Positions 44,917 to 52,613 of a DNA stretch of 64,000 nt are shown in pieces (position 1 is the stretch's first letter; every line of letters begins with the position of its first letter). The notes beneath the pieces are model-generated. The model was not told the DNA's origin and did no database searches. It saw only the letters and a program-made list of their open reading frames with translations. This DNA is from Thermophilibacter provencensis (GTDB lineage Bacteria > Actinomycetota > Coriobacteriia > Coriobacteriales > Atopobiaceae): NCBI RefSeq assembly GCF_030372065.1, contig NZ_JAUDEA010000009.1, positions 20,532 to 84,531 on the forward strand. Reading direction: 5' to 3'. The translations under genes and the position numbers were made by a program.

Positions 44917-45729
44917 CTACTCGTAGTCGTCCAGGATGTCGCCGAGCGGGTCGCCCGAGCCGGCGGCGCCGGCACCGGCCTTGGCGGCCTCCTTGAGGCC
45001 CAGGTAGATGAGGGCCAGGGAGATGCCGATGACGCCGAGGGCGATGAGGGTCAGCTCGGAGATGGCGGCGACGCAGAAGCCGAGCGCGAAGAACGGCCAG
45101 ACCTCGTTGGTGGCCATCATGTTGATGACCATGGCGTAGCCGACGGCCGCGACCATGCCGCCACCGATCGTCATGCCCTCGTTGAGCCACGCGGGCATCA
45201 TGTTGAGGGCGCCCATGACGGCCTTGTCGGGGATGAAGCAGAGCGCGGCGGCCGGGATGGCGATGCGGATGCCCTGCATGCAGATGGCCGCGATCTGCCA
45301 GGCCTCGATGGCCGCGAAGTTGCCCTTGGCCGCAGCGGCGTCCTGGGCGTGGACCACGGGGATGGCGAGCGTGCGGACGATCATCGTCAGGAACAGGCCG
45401 GCGACGGACAGCGGCACGGCGACGGCGATGGCCGTGGTGATGGCCTCGCCCTGGTCGGCCCCACCGTTGAGGGCGATGACCATGAGGATGGCCGAGGCCA
45501 CCGAGGCGAGCGCCGCGTCGGGTGCGACGGCGGCGCCGATGTTGGCCCAGCCGAGGGCCATCATCTGGAGCGTGCCGCCGAGGATGATGCCCGCCTCGAG
45601 GTGACCGGTCACCAGACCGATCAGCGTGCAGGCCACCAGCGGCTGGTGGAACTGGAACTCGTCAAGGATGCCCTCCATGCCGGCAAAGAAGGCGACAATG
45701 ACGATAAGGACGATTGCGAAAACCGACAT
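44917..45729 (-). CDS. manY: Mannose-family PTS EIIC component
   Basis: 270 residues, mostly hydrophobic, with about eight membrane segments. Family landmarks: FQFHQPLVACTLIGLVTGHL, LGGTLQMMALGWANIGAAVAPD, and AWLNEGMTIGGGMVAAVGYAMV. Together with EIID it forms the translocation unit. Acidic C-terminal tail. It starts 13 bases after manX, so the order IIAB-IIC-IID is one transcription unit. Confidence 0.94.
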   Translation of the reverse strand: MSVFAIVLIVIVAFFAGMEGILDEFQFHQPLVACTLIGLVTGHLEAGIILGGTLQMMALGWANIGAAVAPDAALASVASAILMVIALNGGADQGEAITTAIAVAVPLSVAGLFLTMIVRTLAIPVVHAQDAAAAKGNFAAIEAWQIAAICMQGIRIAIPAAALCFIPDKAVMGALNMMPAWLNEGMTIGGGMVAAVGYAMVINMMATNEVWPFFALGFCVAAISELTLIALGVIGISLALIYLGLKEAAKAGAGAAGSGDPLGDILDDYE

Positions 45730-45742
45730 GCTTCCCTCCTTC

Positions 45743-46753
45743 TTATGCCTGTGCGGCCTGTGCGGCGAGCTCGGACTTGGCCTTGCTCATCATGGCCTCA
45801 AAGTTCTCGGGCGCGTCCGCGGGAACCTTGCGGATGTCGAACGTGACGCCCTTGGCCGTGAGTGCCTCGAGGCACTCGACGTCGGCCTGGTCCATGGCGA
45901 TGGCGTTCGTGACGACGACCTTGCCCACGGAGTGGGCCATGGAGCCGATGTTGACGTTCTTGATGTCGACGCCGCCCTCGATGGCCTTGAGGACGTCCTG
46001 CGGGGTCTCAAAGAGCAGGAACGCCTTGGTGGCGCCGAAGCGCGGGTCCTTGGAGACCTCGATCATCTTCTTGATGGGGATGACGTGGGCCTTGACTCCC
46101 GGAGGCGCGGCCTGGACGATCATCGTCTTGCGCAGCTCGTCGTGGGCAACGCCATCGGAGACGACGATGATGCGGTCGGGGTTGATCGCCTTGGTCCACG
46201 CGGTGGCAACCTGGCCGTGCAGCAGGCGGGTGTCAACGCGGCAGTGGGCGATCTTGATGTGCCCGTCGCCGAGCACGGTGCCGGGCGGGATGGCGCCGGC
46301 AGGAGCGGCAGCGGGCGCGGGGGCAGCGGCGGGCGCGGCCTCGGCGGGAGCGAGTTCCTCGGGCTTGATGCAGACGCCGGCTTTGGCCTCGGGATAGATG
46401 GCCTTGGCAACCTCGGCGGCGGAGTCGCTGCCCATGCGCTCGCCATAGGCGGAGATGAGCATCGGGAGGTTGAGACCGCCCACAGCGACCCAGTTCTCGT
46501 GCCCCTCCTCCTCGAGCAGCAGCGAGACCTGGTTCCAGGGTGTGCCACCCTGGAGGTCGACCAGGAACAGCACCCGATCCTGGTCATCGAAGCCGGAGAC
46601 AGCTTCGAGGATCTTTGCCCTGAGGTCATCTGGCCCCATCTCGGGCATGAGCGTCACGGCAGCGACGTTCTCCTGCGGGCCAAAGATCATCTGGCCGGAC
46701 ATCTTGATGCCCTCGGCGAACGTGCCATGACTGGCTAGAACAATGCTAACCAC
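45743..46753 (-). CDS. manX: Mannose-family PTS EIIAB component
   Basis: 336 residues. EIIA domain (1-130) with phosphorylated His9 in VLASHG and LVDLQGGTPWNQ. An Ala/Pro hinge covers about 135-158. EIIB domain (165-330) has the second phospho-His179 in HCRVDTRLLHGQVATAW. It passes phosphate from HPr to the incoming sugar. GTG start with AAGGAGG six bases upstream. The upstream gap (46754-46946) is AT-richer and holds TAAGATATGG and TATGTG boxes but no confident promoter. Confidence 0.95.
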   Translation of the reverse strand: MVSIVLASHGTFAEGIKMSGQMIFGPQENVAAVTLMPEMGPDDLRAKILEAVSGFDDQDRVLFLVDLQGGTPWNQVSLLLEEEGHENWVAVGGLNLPMLISAYGERMGSDSAAEVAKAIYPEAKAGVCIKPEELAPAEAAPAAAPAPAAAPAGAIPPGTVLGDGHIKIAHCRVDTRLLHGQVATAWTKAINPDRIIVVSDGVAHDELRKTMIVQAAPPGVKAHVIPIKKMIEVSKDPRFGATKAFLLFETPQDVLKAIEGGVDIKNVNIGSMAHSVGKVVVTNAIAMDQADVECLEALTAKGVTFDIRKVPADAPENFEAMMSKAKSELAAQAAQA

Positions 46754-46946
46754 CGCTTACCTCCTTCTTTTCATCGCGGACTCTTACCTACGGACACATA
46801 CGCACAGCAGCAAGTTCCCCCTGCACAATTTCTCCCCCACTGCTCCACATACCGTCCATATCTTACCAACTTGTGCTCACCTCGTGAAGATGTTTCGTAG
46901 ACATTTCTTGTGCACAACGCTCGGCGAGAAGAACCGCCCTCTGGGG

Positions 46947-47165
46947 GCCGCTGGGCATGTCCCCGTGCTCAAACAGCTTCGCGAGCAAAGAGCGCGCGGC
47001 TGCAGAACTGCGCGCGGGAACATGCCCAGTGGCCGTGCGGGTGTCATCCGACCAAGAGGCAGACGGCAACGAAGGCGCCCTCCGACGTACCTCCGCGCGC
47101 AGTTCTGCAGCGAGCGCTCTTTGCTCGCGAAGCTGTTTGAGCACGGGGGTATGTCGGAGGGCGCC
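46947..47165. repeat. Pair of mirrored modules: conserved core inside different stems
   Basis: Module 1: stem arms 46947-46960 and 47020-47033 (CTGGGCATGT/ACATGCCCAG plus four more pairs) enclose a 59-base core. Module 2: stem arms 47074-47090 and 47149-47165 (17 bp, one mismatch, GGCGCCCTCCGAC...) enclose a 58-base core that is the reverse complement of the first, identical over its first ~34 bases and again around CTGCAGAACTGCGCGCGG. The stems are unrelated in sequence yet self-complementary. The gap has no gene. Confidence 0.8.
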
Positions 47166-47399
47166 GGGCGGCCCCAGGAGACGGTTCTTCTCGGCAAATC
47201 GTCTGGAAGCTGCCCTGGGTGGGGTACGGGCGAGTTCTGGACGGTTTGGGCTGATAAACCGTCCGGAACTTGCCTGTGGTAGGAGTACGGGCAGGTTGTG
47301 GACGGTTTGGGCGAGAAGAACGTCCGGAAGTTGCCCGTAGATGGAGAACGGGCGGGTCCCGGACGGTTTCTGGCTTCAAACCGTCCGGGACCCGCCCGC
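47165..47399. repeat. Four 52-bp hairpins with exact 61-bp period
   Basis: Units start at 47165, 47226, 47287 and 47348. General pattern: CGGGC-N8-GGACGGTTT, an 8-10 base loop, AAACCGTCC or AACGTCC, then the complement of the outer arm ending GCCCG. The last unit is a perfect 21-bp hairpin (47349-47369 with 47378-47398). Outer-arm bases change between units in a compensating way (AGTTC/GAACT against GGTCC/GGACC). The array ends about 24 bases past the stop of the Xaa-Pro peptidase gene. Same family as 55367-55540. Confidence 0.85.
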
Positions 47400-47422
47400 A
47401 GGCGCACGGTTCTTCTCGGCTG

Positions 47423-48547
47423 CTACTTGCCCACGATCACGAGATCGTGAGTGGAGCGGGTGAAGGGCTCGTAGCCGTCCTCGGTGACCACGCCAAAGTC
47501 CTCGAGGCGAATGCCGAACTTGCCGGGCAGGTAGATGCCGGGCTCGATGGTCACCACGGAGCCCGCGGGGATGGGCTTGTCCCACCCGCGGTTGAAGTTG
47601 GGCCGCTCGTGAATCTCCAGGCCTACGCCGTGGCCGAGACCATGCTTGAAGAAGTCGCCGTAACCGGCCTCGGTGATGACGTCGACGGCGATGTTGTGGA
47701 TGTCGCGGCCGATCACGCCGGCGCGCACGGCGGCGGCGCAGGCCTCATGCGCGCGACGGACCACGTCGTAGACCGCGCGCTGCTCTGCGGAGGGCTCGCC
47801 CACGCAGACGGTGCGCGTCATGTCCGAGTGATAGTCGTGGAAGCCCGCGCCGTAGTCCATGACGATGAGGTCGCCCTCGGCCACGACGGTCTGACCGGGC
47901 TGGGCGTGCGGGTTGGCGCCGTTTGCGCCGGTGGCGATGATGGTGCCAAAGGAGAGCTCGTCGGCGCCGTGGCTGAGCATGTAGTTCTCGAGCTCAACGC
48001 GGATGTCCTGCTCGGTGATGCCGGCGCGGATGAAGCCGCAGATGTGATCGAAGGCGGCGTCGGTCACCTCCTGGGCGCGGCGCATGAGCTCGATCTCCTC
48101 GGCGTCCTTGACCATGCGCAGGTCACAGATGTCACCGTGCATGCGCGGGGTGAGGCAGGCGATCGACGCCGCAGAGCACGCAGCGAGAAACGCGTCGTAG
48201 AACGCGAGGTCGCACGTGTCCTCAACGGCAACGACGCGCGAGCGGGTAGCGCGGGCGCGCTCAGCCGCCCAGGTGGCAGGAGAGACGATGTCCTGGTCGA
48301 TGGTCCAGGCGCAGTCCTTCCCCAGGCGCGTGACAAAGGTGTTGTAGTAGCGCGAGTCCGTGTGGAGCCAGAGGCCGTCGGCCGTCACAAAGGCCGTGTG
48401 GGCGACCTCGTTGTCAAAGGTGCGCTCCGAGCCCGTGAGCCAGCGGAGGTCCGGGTTGTTGCGGAGGATCACCGCGTCGTAGCCGCGCTCCGCCATGAGC
48501 TCGCGCAGCCGCTCCACGCGACCCGCGCACGCACGTGCATCTGCCAT
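47423..48547 (-). CDS. pepP: Xaa-Pro aminopeptidase family (M24) peptidase
   Basis: 374 residues. N-terminal creatinase-like domain (1-125) and C-terminal pita-bread domain with the metal ligands in VMDYGAGFHDYHSDMTRTV (two Asp), HGLGHGVGLEIHERP (His) and TIEPGIYLPGKFGIRLEDF (two Glu). It removes N-terminal residues next to proline. The ATG at 48547 has GGAAAGG upstream. Commonly encoded near efp in Firmicutes; here it follows the aroB-like gene. Confidence 0.92.
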   Translation of the reverse strand: MADARACAGRVERLRELMAERGYDAVILRNNPDLRWLTGSERTFDNEVAHTAFVTADGLWLHTDSRYYNTFVTRLGKDCAWTIDQDIVSPATWAAERARATRSRVVAVEDTCDLAFYDAFLAACSAASIACLTPRMHGDICDLRMVKDAEEIELMRRAQEVTDAAFDHICGFIRAGITEQDIRVELENYMLSHGADELSFGTIIATGANGANPHAQPGQTVVAEGDLIVMDYGAGFHDYHSDMTRTVCVGEPSAEQRAVYDVVRRAHEACAAAVRAGVIGRDIHNIAVDVITEAGYGDFFKHGLGHGVGLEIHERPNFNRGWDKPIPAGSVVTIEPGIYLPGKFGIRLEDFGVVTEDGYEPFTRSTHDLVIVGK

Positions 48548-48576
48548 GTTCTTCTCGCCTTTCCTTGTGTTTGGTT

Positions 48577-49773
48577 CTATGCGGTCGGGCGCGCGGCGCA
48601 CCAGGCGCCAACGTGCTCGGCAAGGACGGAGTCGTCGATCGCCGTGAGGCGCACCCGGCCCAGGGCGCGCGGCAGGGCGAGCATGAGGCGCTTGGTGCGC
48701 GCGTAGCGCTCGGCGCGCATTGCCTCGAGCAGGCGATCGGGGTCAACGGCCACGGAGGTGGTGCCCAGGCCAAGGCGCTCGAGAAGCTCGTCCTGCGTGA
48801 ACATGTCGTCCACCGGAAGCGACTCGCTCGCCGCGGCAAGGCGCGCGCAGAAGCGCAGGCCATCCGCAAGCACGCTCGAGAGCGGCACCTCGTCCCCCAC
48901 GACCGAGCGCAGCGCGTGCGAGAAGCTCTGGCCGTACTCGATCGACTGGCGCATGGCCGCGGAGGACGCAGCGATGACCTTTCCGCGCGACCTGATCGTG
49001 GCCTGGAACTGCTTGATGAGCACGTCAACGTCGCCCGCGGCAAGGTCGTCCGTCGCGTCCCAGAGCGCCCCGAAGGCGCGGTCGGAGTCGCACATGGCGG
49101 TCTTGGTCATGACGGCAAAGGCCCTGAGCATGGGCTCGCTCGCGGGGTCGCAGTCAAAGAGCTCGGGATCGACCGAGGTGAAGCGTGCGCTGCCGTCCTG
49201 GGCGATCATGCGGGGCATGCCGGGGAGGTCGAGCGCGCGGGGCGTGGCACCAGAGACGATGGCGGCAAAGGGGTCCGTGGGCACCTCCGCCAGCGGGACG
49301 CCCCCGCACCAGGACGCACAGGCAAACGAGGCCACGGAGAGGCTCTCGTAGCCGCCCACCACCACAACGAGGTCGTCGGCCGTGACGTGCAGCTCCGCCA
49401 GGAGCGCGTCGAGCTCGCCCACGGCGGCAAGGTCGCAGGTCGAGAAGGGCAGCTCGCGGACGCTCAGGTCAAAGCCCTGGTCGGAGAGGTTCTGGCGCAG
49501 CGTCTCCACCGCTGCGGCGGGCGCGGCGGCCTCGTGCAGGAGCGCGCAGCCGTGCGGGCGGCCCACCGTGGACTTGAGGGCACGCGGGAGGTCGCTCACA
49601 ATGCCCGCGCCCACGCGCAGGTCCATGGAGCCGCCCCTCAGCGTGACCCACTGACGCGCGGTCGCTGAGGCAATGGGCTTCTTCTCGGCCACCTCGGCCT
49701 GCTCGGCTACCTCGGCCTGCTCGGCTACCTCGGCCTGCTCGGCGGTCTCGACCTGCTCGCTCGTCTCGCTCAC
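48577..49773 (-). CDS. Divergent 3-dehydroquinate synthase-like protein lacking metal ligands
   Basis: 398 residues. A low-complexity Glu/Ala/Val N-terminus coded by an 18-bp repeat (49693-49746) precedes an AroB-like body. The order of elements matches AroB: VRVGAG-type start, DLVVVVGGYESLSVASFA in place of the GGGvvgDlaGF NAD loop, PLAEVPTDPFAAIVSG, IEYGQSFSHAL in place of GHTFGHA, and a C-terminal LLEAMRAERYARTKRL. The catalytic Asp, the Lys of the GGKT loop, the first His of GHT and the HGE His are all missing. GTG start overlaps the aroK stop. Enzymatic activity is doubtful. Confidence 0.75.
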   Translation of the reverse strand: MSETSEQVETAEQAEVAEQAEVAEQAEVAEKKPIASATARQWVTLRGGSMDLRVGAGIVSDLPRALKSTVGRPHGCALLHEAAAPAAAVETLRQNLSDQGFDLSVRELPFSTCDLAAVGELDALLAELHVTADDLVVVVGGYESLSVASFACASWCGGVPLAEVPTDPFAAIVSGATPRALDLPGMPRMIAQDGSARFTSVDPELFDCDPASEPMLRAFAVMTKTAMCDSDRAFGALWDATDDLAAGDVDVLIKQFQATIRSRGKVIAASSAAMRQSIEYGQSFSHALRSVVGDEVPLSSVLADGLRFCARLAAASESLPVDDMFTQDELLERLGLGTTSVAVDPDRLLEAMRAERYARTKRLMLALPRALGRVRLTAIDDSVLAEHVGAWCAARPTA

Positions 49774-50315
49774 AGAAGCCCCCTCTCCCACAGCAGCTGG
49801 CCGGACTCCGACGCCACCTGCTCAAACGACTTGTTCCGAATGTCCACCGTGAGGTCCGCCGCGCCCTCGTAGAGCGGGCGGCGCCGGCGGTAGACCTCCG
49901 CCGCGTGCTCGGCGCTGCCGAGGTCGGGCCGGCGCTCGGGGCAGCGAATCTGGCGCAGCGAGTCCTCAAGATCGCCGTCGAGAAACACCACGACGCCCAT
50001 CTCGTGCATGAGCTCGCAGTTCTCGGGCCGCTCGACGATGCCGCCGCCACAGCTCACGAGCAGCGACTTCTTGGTTGCCAGGCGAGCCAGCTCGCGGGTC
50101 TCCGCGTCGCGGAAGGCCTCCTCGCCATCCTGGGCAAAGATCTCCGAGACGCTCCTTCCCAGGGCGCGCTCAACGAGGCGGTCCGTGTCCACGTGCGGGC
50201 GATGGAAGAGCGCGCCGAGGTTGCGGGCAAGCGTCGACTTCCCCGCTCCGAGAAAGCCCACGAAGAAGATGTGGTCACACCCCTCGTGAACGACGTATCT
50301 CGGATCGTGCTGCAC
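49770..50315 (-). CDS. aroK: Shikimate kinase
   Basis: 181 residues. Walker A GFLGAGKST, shikimate-binding DTD and FRDAE arginine, CGGGIVE, lid arginine in RPDLG, and RRPLYEGAADLTVD are all intact, so this enzyme should be active. It phosphorylates shikimate in aromatic amino acid synthesis. The GTG at 50315 has GGAGAGAGG at good distance; a GTG at 50342 would add nine residues. The 110-bp gap upstream to yqeG shows nothing notable. Confidence 0.88.
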   Translation of the reverse strand: MQHDPRYVVHEGCDHIFFVGFLGAGKSTLARNLGALFHRPHVDTDRLVERALGRSVSEIFAQDGEEAFRDAETRELARLATKKSLLVSCGGGIVERPENCELMHEMGVVVFLDGDLEDSLRQIRCPERRPDLGSAEHAAEVYRRRRPLYEGAADLTVDIRNKSFEQVASESGQLLWERGLL

Positions 50316-50425
50316 CTTCCACCTCTCTCCAGCCACATCCACGGCTCAGGTTTCCCAACTGTTTAGTTATACACGATTGTCCCCCGTCGGCAACTTGCAC
50401 CGACGGGGCAGGCGCAATGGTGGCC

Positions 50426-50971
50426 CTACTCGCCGTCAAAGGAGATGCCGAGAAGGGCCAGCCGCTCAAAGACGCGAAAGACGTGCGTGTACCAGAGGTC
50501 GCGCCGTGACTGGGGCCGCACGAGCACCGTCCGCACGCCCGCGAGGTTGCCCGCCACCACGTCCGTGAAGACCTGGTCGCCGATCATCACTGTTGCCTCG
50601 GGCCCAACGCCCGCGCGACGCATCGCACGGCGCAGCGCAAACGGCGCCGGCTTCATGGCGTGGTCGACCACGTTCACGCCCAGCTCGCGGGCCGTGCGGC
50701 CCACCTGGCTGGAGTGGAAGTTGTTCGAGACGAGCCAGAGCGAGAGACCCGCCGCCCGTGCGCGCTCGAGCCAGTCCAGGACCTCGGCGGGAGCCTGGGC
50801 GGCGTCGCGCGGCACGCAGGTGTTGTCGCGGTCGAGCAGCACGAGGCGCACGCCCTCGCCCACCAGCCAGTCGATGTCAACCAGCGGGAGCGAGGCCACG
50901 TAGCGCGTCGCCCCAAACGGGCCGCGCCGCGCCTTACTGCGGGCGGTTGGCGATCGCCTGGTCGTGCTCAT
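50426..50971 (-). CDS. yqeG: YqeG family HAD-IIIA phosphatase
   Basis: 181 residues. HAD motif I LLDRDNTCVP (nucleophile Asp), motif II LVSNN, Lys in HAMKPAPFALRRAM and motif III IGDQVFTDVVAGNLAG. YqeG enzymes are related to phosphatidylglycerophosphate phosphatases, and some are encoded with yqeH ribosome factors. It overlaps the 3' end of mltG by 38 bases; GGAGA precedes the ATG. Substrate not certain. Confidence 0.88.
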   Translation of the reverse strand: MSTTRRSPTARSKARRGPFGATRYVASLPLVDIDWLVGEGVRLVLLDRDNTCVPRDAAQAPAEVLDWLERARAAGLSLWLVSNNFHSSQVGRTARELGVNVVDHAMKPAPFALRRAMRRAGVGPEATVMIGDQVFTDVVAGNLAGVRTVLVRPQSRRDLWYTHVFRVFERLALLGISFDGE

Positions 50972-52193
50972 CGAGCGTCTCCGAGAAGGCAGCGTAGTCG
51001 CCGCTCAGGAAGAAGTAGAAGTAGCTCGTGTCGTTGGGGTAGGCCGCCGCCTGGATGGAGGCAAGGCCCGGCGAGCAGATCGGCGTGGGCGTGAGGCCGT
51101 AGTTGGTGTACGTGTTGTACGGGTCCTCCATCCTGAGGTCATCCGCCGTGACGTCGCGACCGAGGGAGTAGACCAGCGTGGCGTCGCTCTGGAGCATCAT
51201 GCCCGCCTGGAGGCGGTTGTAGAACACGGAGGCAACGTCGCCGCGGTGCTCGTCCCCGCCCGCCTCGCGCTCGATGATCGAGGCCATCGTGATGATGTCG
51301 TCCTCGTTCACCGTGACGCCGTAGCGCTCCTGGATCTGCGCGCAGGCGGCCGTGAAGTCGATGCCGGAGACCTCGGTCTGATACTGGGAGAGCATGGCGC
51401 GGATGACGGTGTCCGCCGTGACCTCGGCCTCAGAGGAGAAGTCATAGGTCTTGGGGAAGAGGTAGCCCTCGAGCGAGTCGTTGGTCACGTCGGAGAGGAA
51501 CGGGAAGTCCGCCACGTAGTTGGACGCCTTGGCCTGCGCGGTGAAGTCCGCCGCGGAGATGCCGAGCGACTGCTCCGCCGTGCTCGCGATCTGCGAGAGG
51601 GTGTAGCCCTCCGGGATGGTGATCTGGGCGGTCTTGACGTTGGGGCCCGTCGTGAGGAGGGTCACGATGTCCGCCAGGTCGGAGCCCGTCGTGATGCTGT
51701 AGGCACCGCTCATGATGGAGGACTCGGCCTCCATGCGGCGCGCCTGGGAGAGAAACTCGCTCTTGCTGGCAATGATGCCGTTGTCGTAGAGGATCTGCGC
51801 AACGTCGCCTGCGGCCGAGCCCTCGGGGATGGTGATGGTCACCTGGTTGCCGGGGACGACGGTCTGGGTCTCCTCGGTCTGCTGCGGGGCGTTGAGCGAG
51901 GGGATGACAACAAGGAACACAAGGCCCGCCACAATGGCGCAGGCGAGAAGAACGCCCGCGAGCGCGGCGACGCGGCCACCGCCGCCCGTGCCGCTCGCGC
52001 GCCTCACCTTGCCGGAGCTGGCGCGCTTGGTTGCCGCCGCGGTGCGGCGAGAGACGGTGCCGCCCGAGAGGGCGGAGCGCGGTGCCATCGCGCCCGTGCT
52101 GGACGCCGGGACCTCGTGGGCCCCGTCGTTTCTCGCGGGCCCAAAGTGAGAGCCGCCGTGCTTGGGTGCCTTGCCGTTGAAAGTAGCCATCAT
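50934..52193 (-). CDS. mltG: Endolytic murein transglycosylase MltG
   Basis: 419 residues. A disordered basic cytoplasmic N-terminus (~70 residues), one transmembrane segment (~76-98), a LysM-like subdomain (ITIPEGSAAGDVAQILYDNGII, in part), and the YceG catalytic domain with ITMASIIEREAGGDEHRGDVA (catalytic Glu), YNRLQAGMMLQSDATLVY, YNTYTNYGLTPTPICSPG and PNDTSYFYFF. It cleaves nascent glycan strands to end their elongation. It lies six bases after ruvX. Two adjacent ATG codons; the first is used. Confidence 0.93.
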   Translation of the reverse strand: MMATFNGKAPKHGGSHFGPARNDGAHEVPASSTGAMAPRSALSGGTVSRRTAAATKRASSGKVRRASGTGGGGRVAALAGVLLACAIVAGLVFLVVIPSLNAPQQTEETQTVVPGNQVTITIPEGSAAGDVAQILYDNGIIASKSEFLSQARRMEAESSIMSGAYSITTGSDLADIVTLLTTGPNVKTAQITIPEGYTLSQIASTAEQSLGISAADFTAQAKASNYVADFPFLSDVTNDSLEGYLFPKTYDFSSEAEVTADTVIRAMLSQYQTEVSGIDFTAACAQIQERYGVTVNEDDIITMASIIEREAGGDEHRGDVASVFYNRLQAGMMLQSDATLVYSLGRDVTADDLRMEDPYNTYTNYGLTPTPICSPGLASIQAAAYPNDTSYFYFFLSGDYAAFSETLDEHDQAIANRPQ

Positions 52194-52199
52194 GCCCTC

Positions 52200-52613
52200 T
52201 CAGGTATGTCTGGCGTCAAGCCAGGACTGCAGAAACAGGGACGCCGCGACCATGTCGACCTTGCCTCGCATGGAGCGCTCGGAGAGCCCCTGCTCCCTCA
52301 GGATACGCTTGGCCTCCGCTGAAGAGAGGCGCTCGTCGGCAAATTCCAGCGGAAGTCCGCAGGATTTACCAATTGTTAAGGCCTGTTCCTTGATGCGGGC
52401 CGCCTGGGGGCCCTCCTCCCCCGCCATCGTGCGGGGCAGACCGCAGACGAGAAGCTCGGGCTCCCAGTCCTCGATCACGCGCCGGAAGGTGCTCGCGTGG
52501 GCGAGAACCTCCTGAGCGGGCAGGACGCAGACCGGCGAGGCCACGCGGGCATCCGGGTCACTCACCGCGATGCCCACGCGAACCTCGCCGATGTCAAGAG
52601 CCAGGACGCGCAC
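52200..52613 (-). CDS. ruvX: RuvX/YqgF family RNase H-fold protein
   Basis: 137 residues. RNase H-like fold: VLALDIGEVRVGIAVSDPDA (first acidic residue), LLVCGLPRTMAGEEGPQA, LEFADERLSSAEA and VDMVAASLFLQSWLD. Linked to 16S rRNA 5' processing or Holliday junction resolution. GTG start overlapping the alaS stop by one base (TAGTG); alaS-ruvX-mltG is the normal Gram-positive order. Confidence 0.92.
   Translation of the reverse strand: MRVLALDIGEVRVGIAVSDPDARVASPVCVLPAQEVLAHASTFRRVIEDWEPELLVCGLPRTMAGEEGPQAARIKEQALTIGKSCGLPLEFADERLSSAEAKRILREQGLSERSMRGKVDMVAASLFLQSWLDARHT

Noticed and set aside
46889..46910. Shared CGTAGACATTT word between the manX leader and the wHTH leader (7443-7453) as one regulon
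   Set aside because: An 11-base match among several kilobases of intergenic DNA can occur by chance; no symmetry or spacing supports a common operator.
46754..47422. Insertion sequence or transposon remnant in the manX-pepP gap
   Set aside because: Inverted repeats are present but no transposase fragment or target duplication was found; periodic hairpin modules explain the structure better.
47270..48706. 478-residue plus-strand frame over pepP
   Set aside because: Antisense to an M24 peptidase with all metal ligands; shadow composition.
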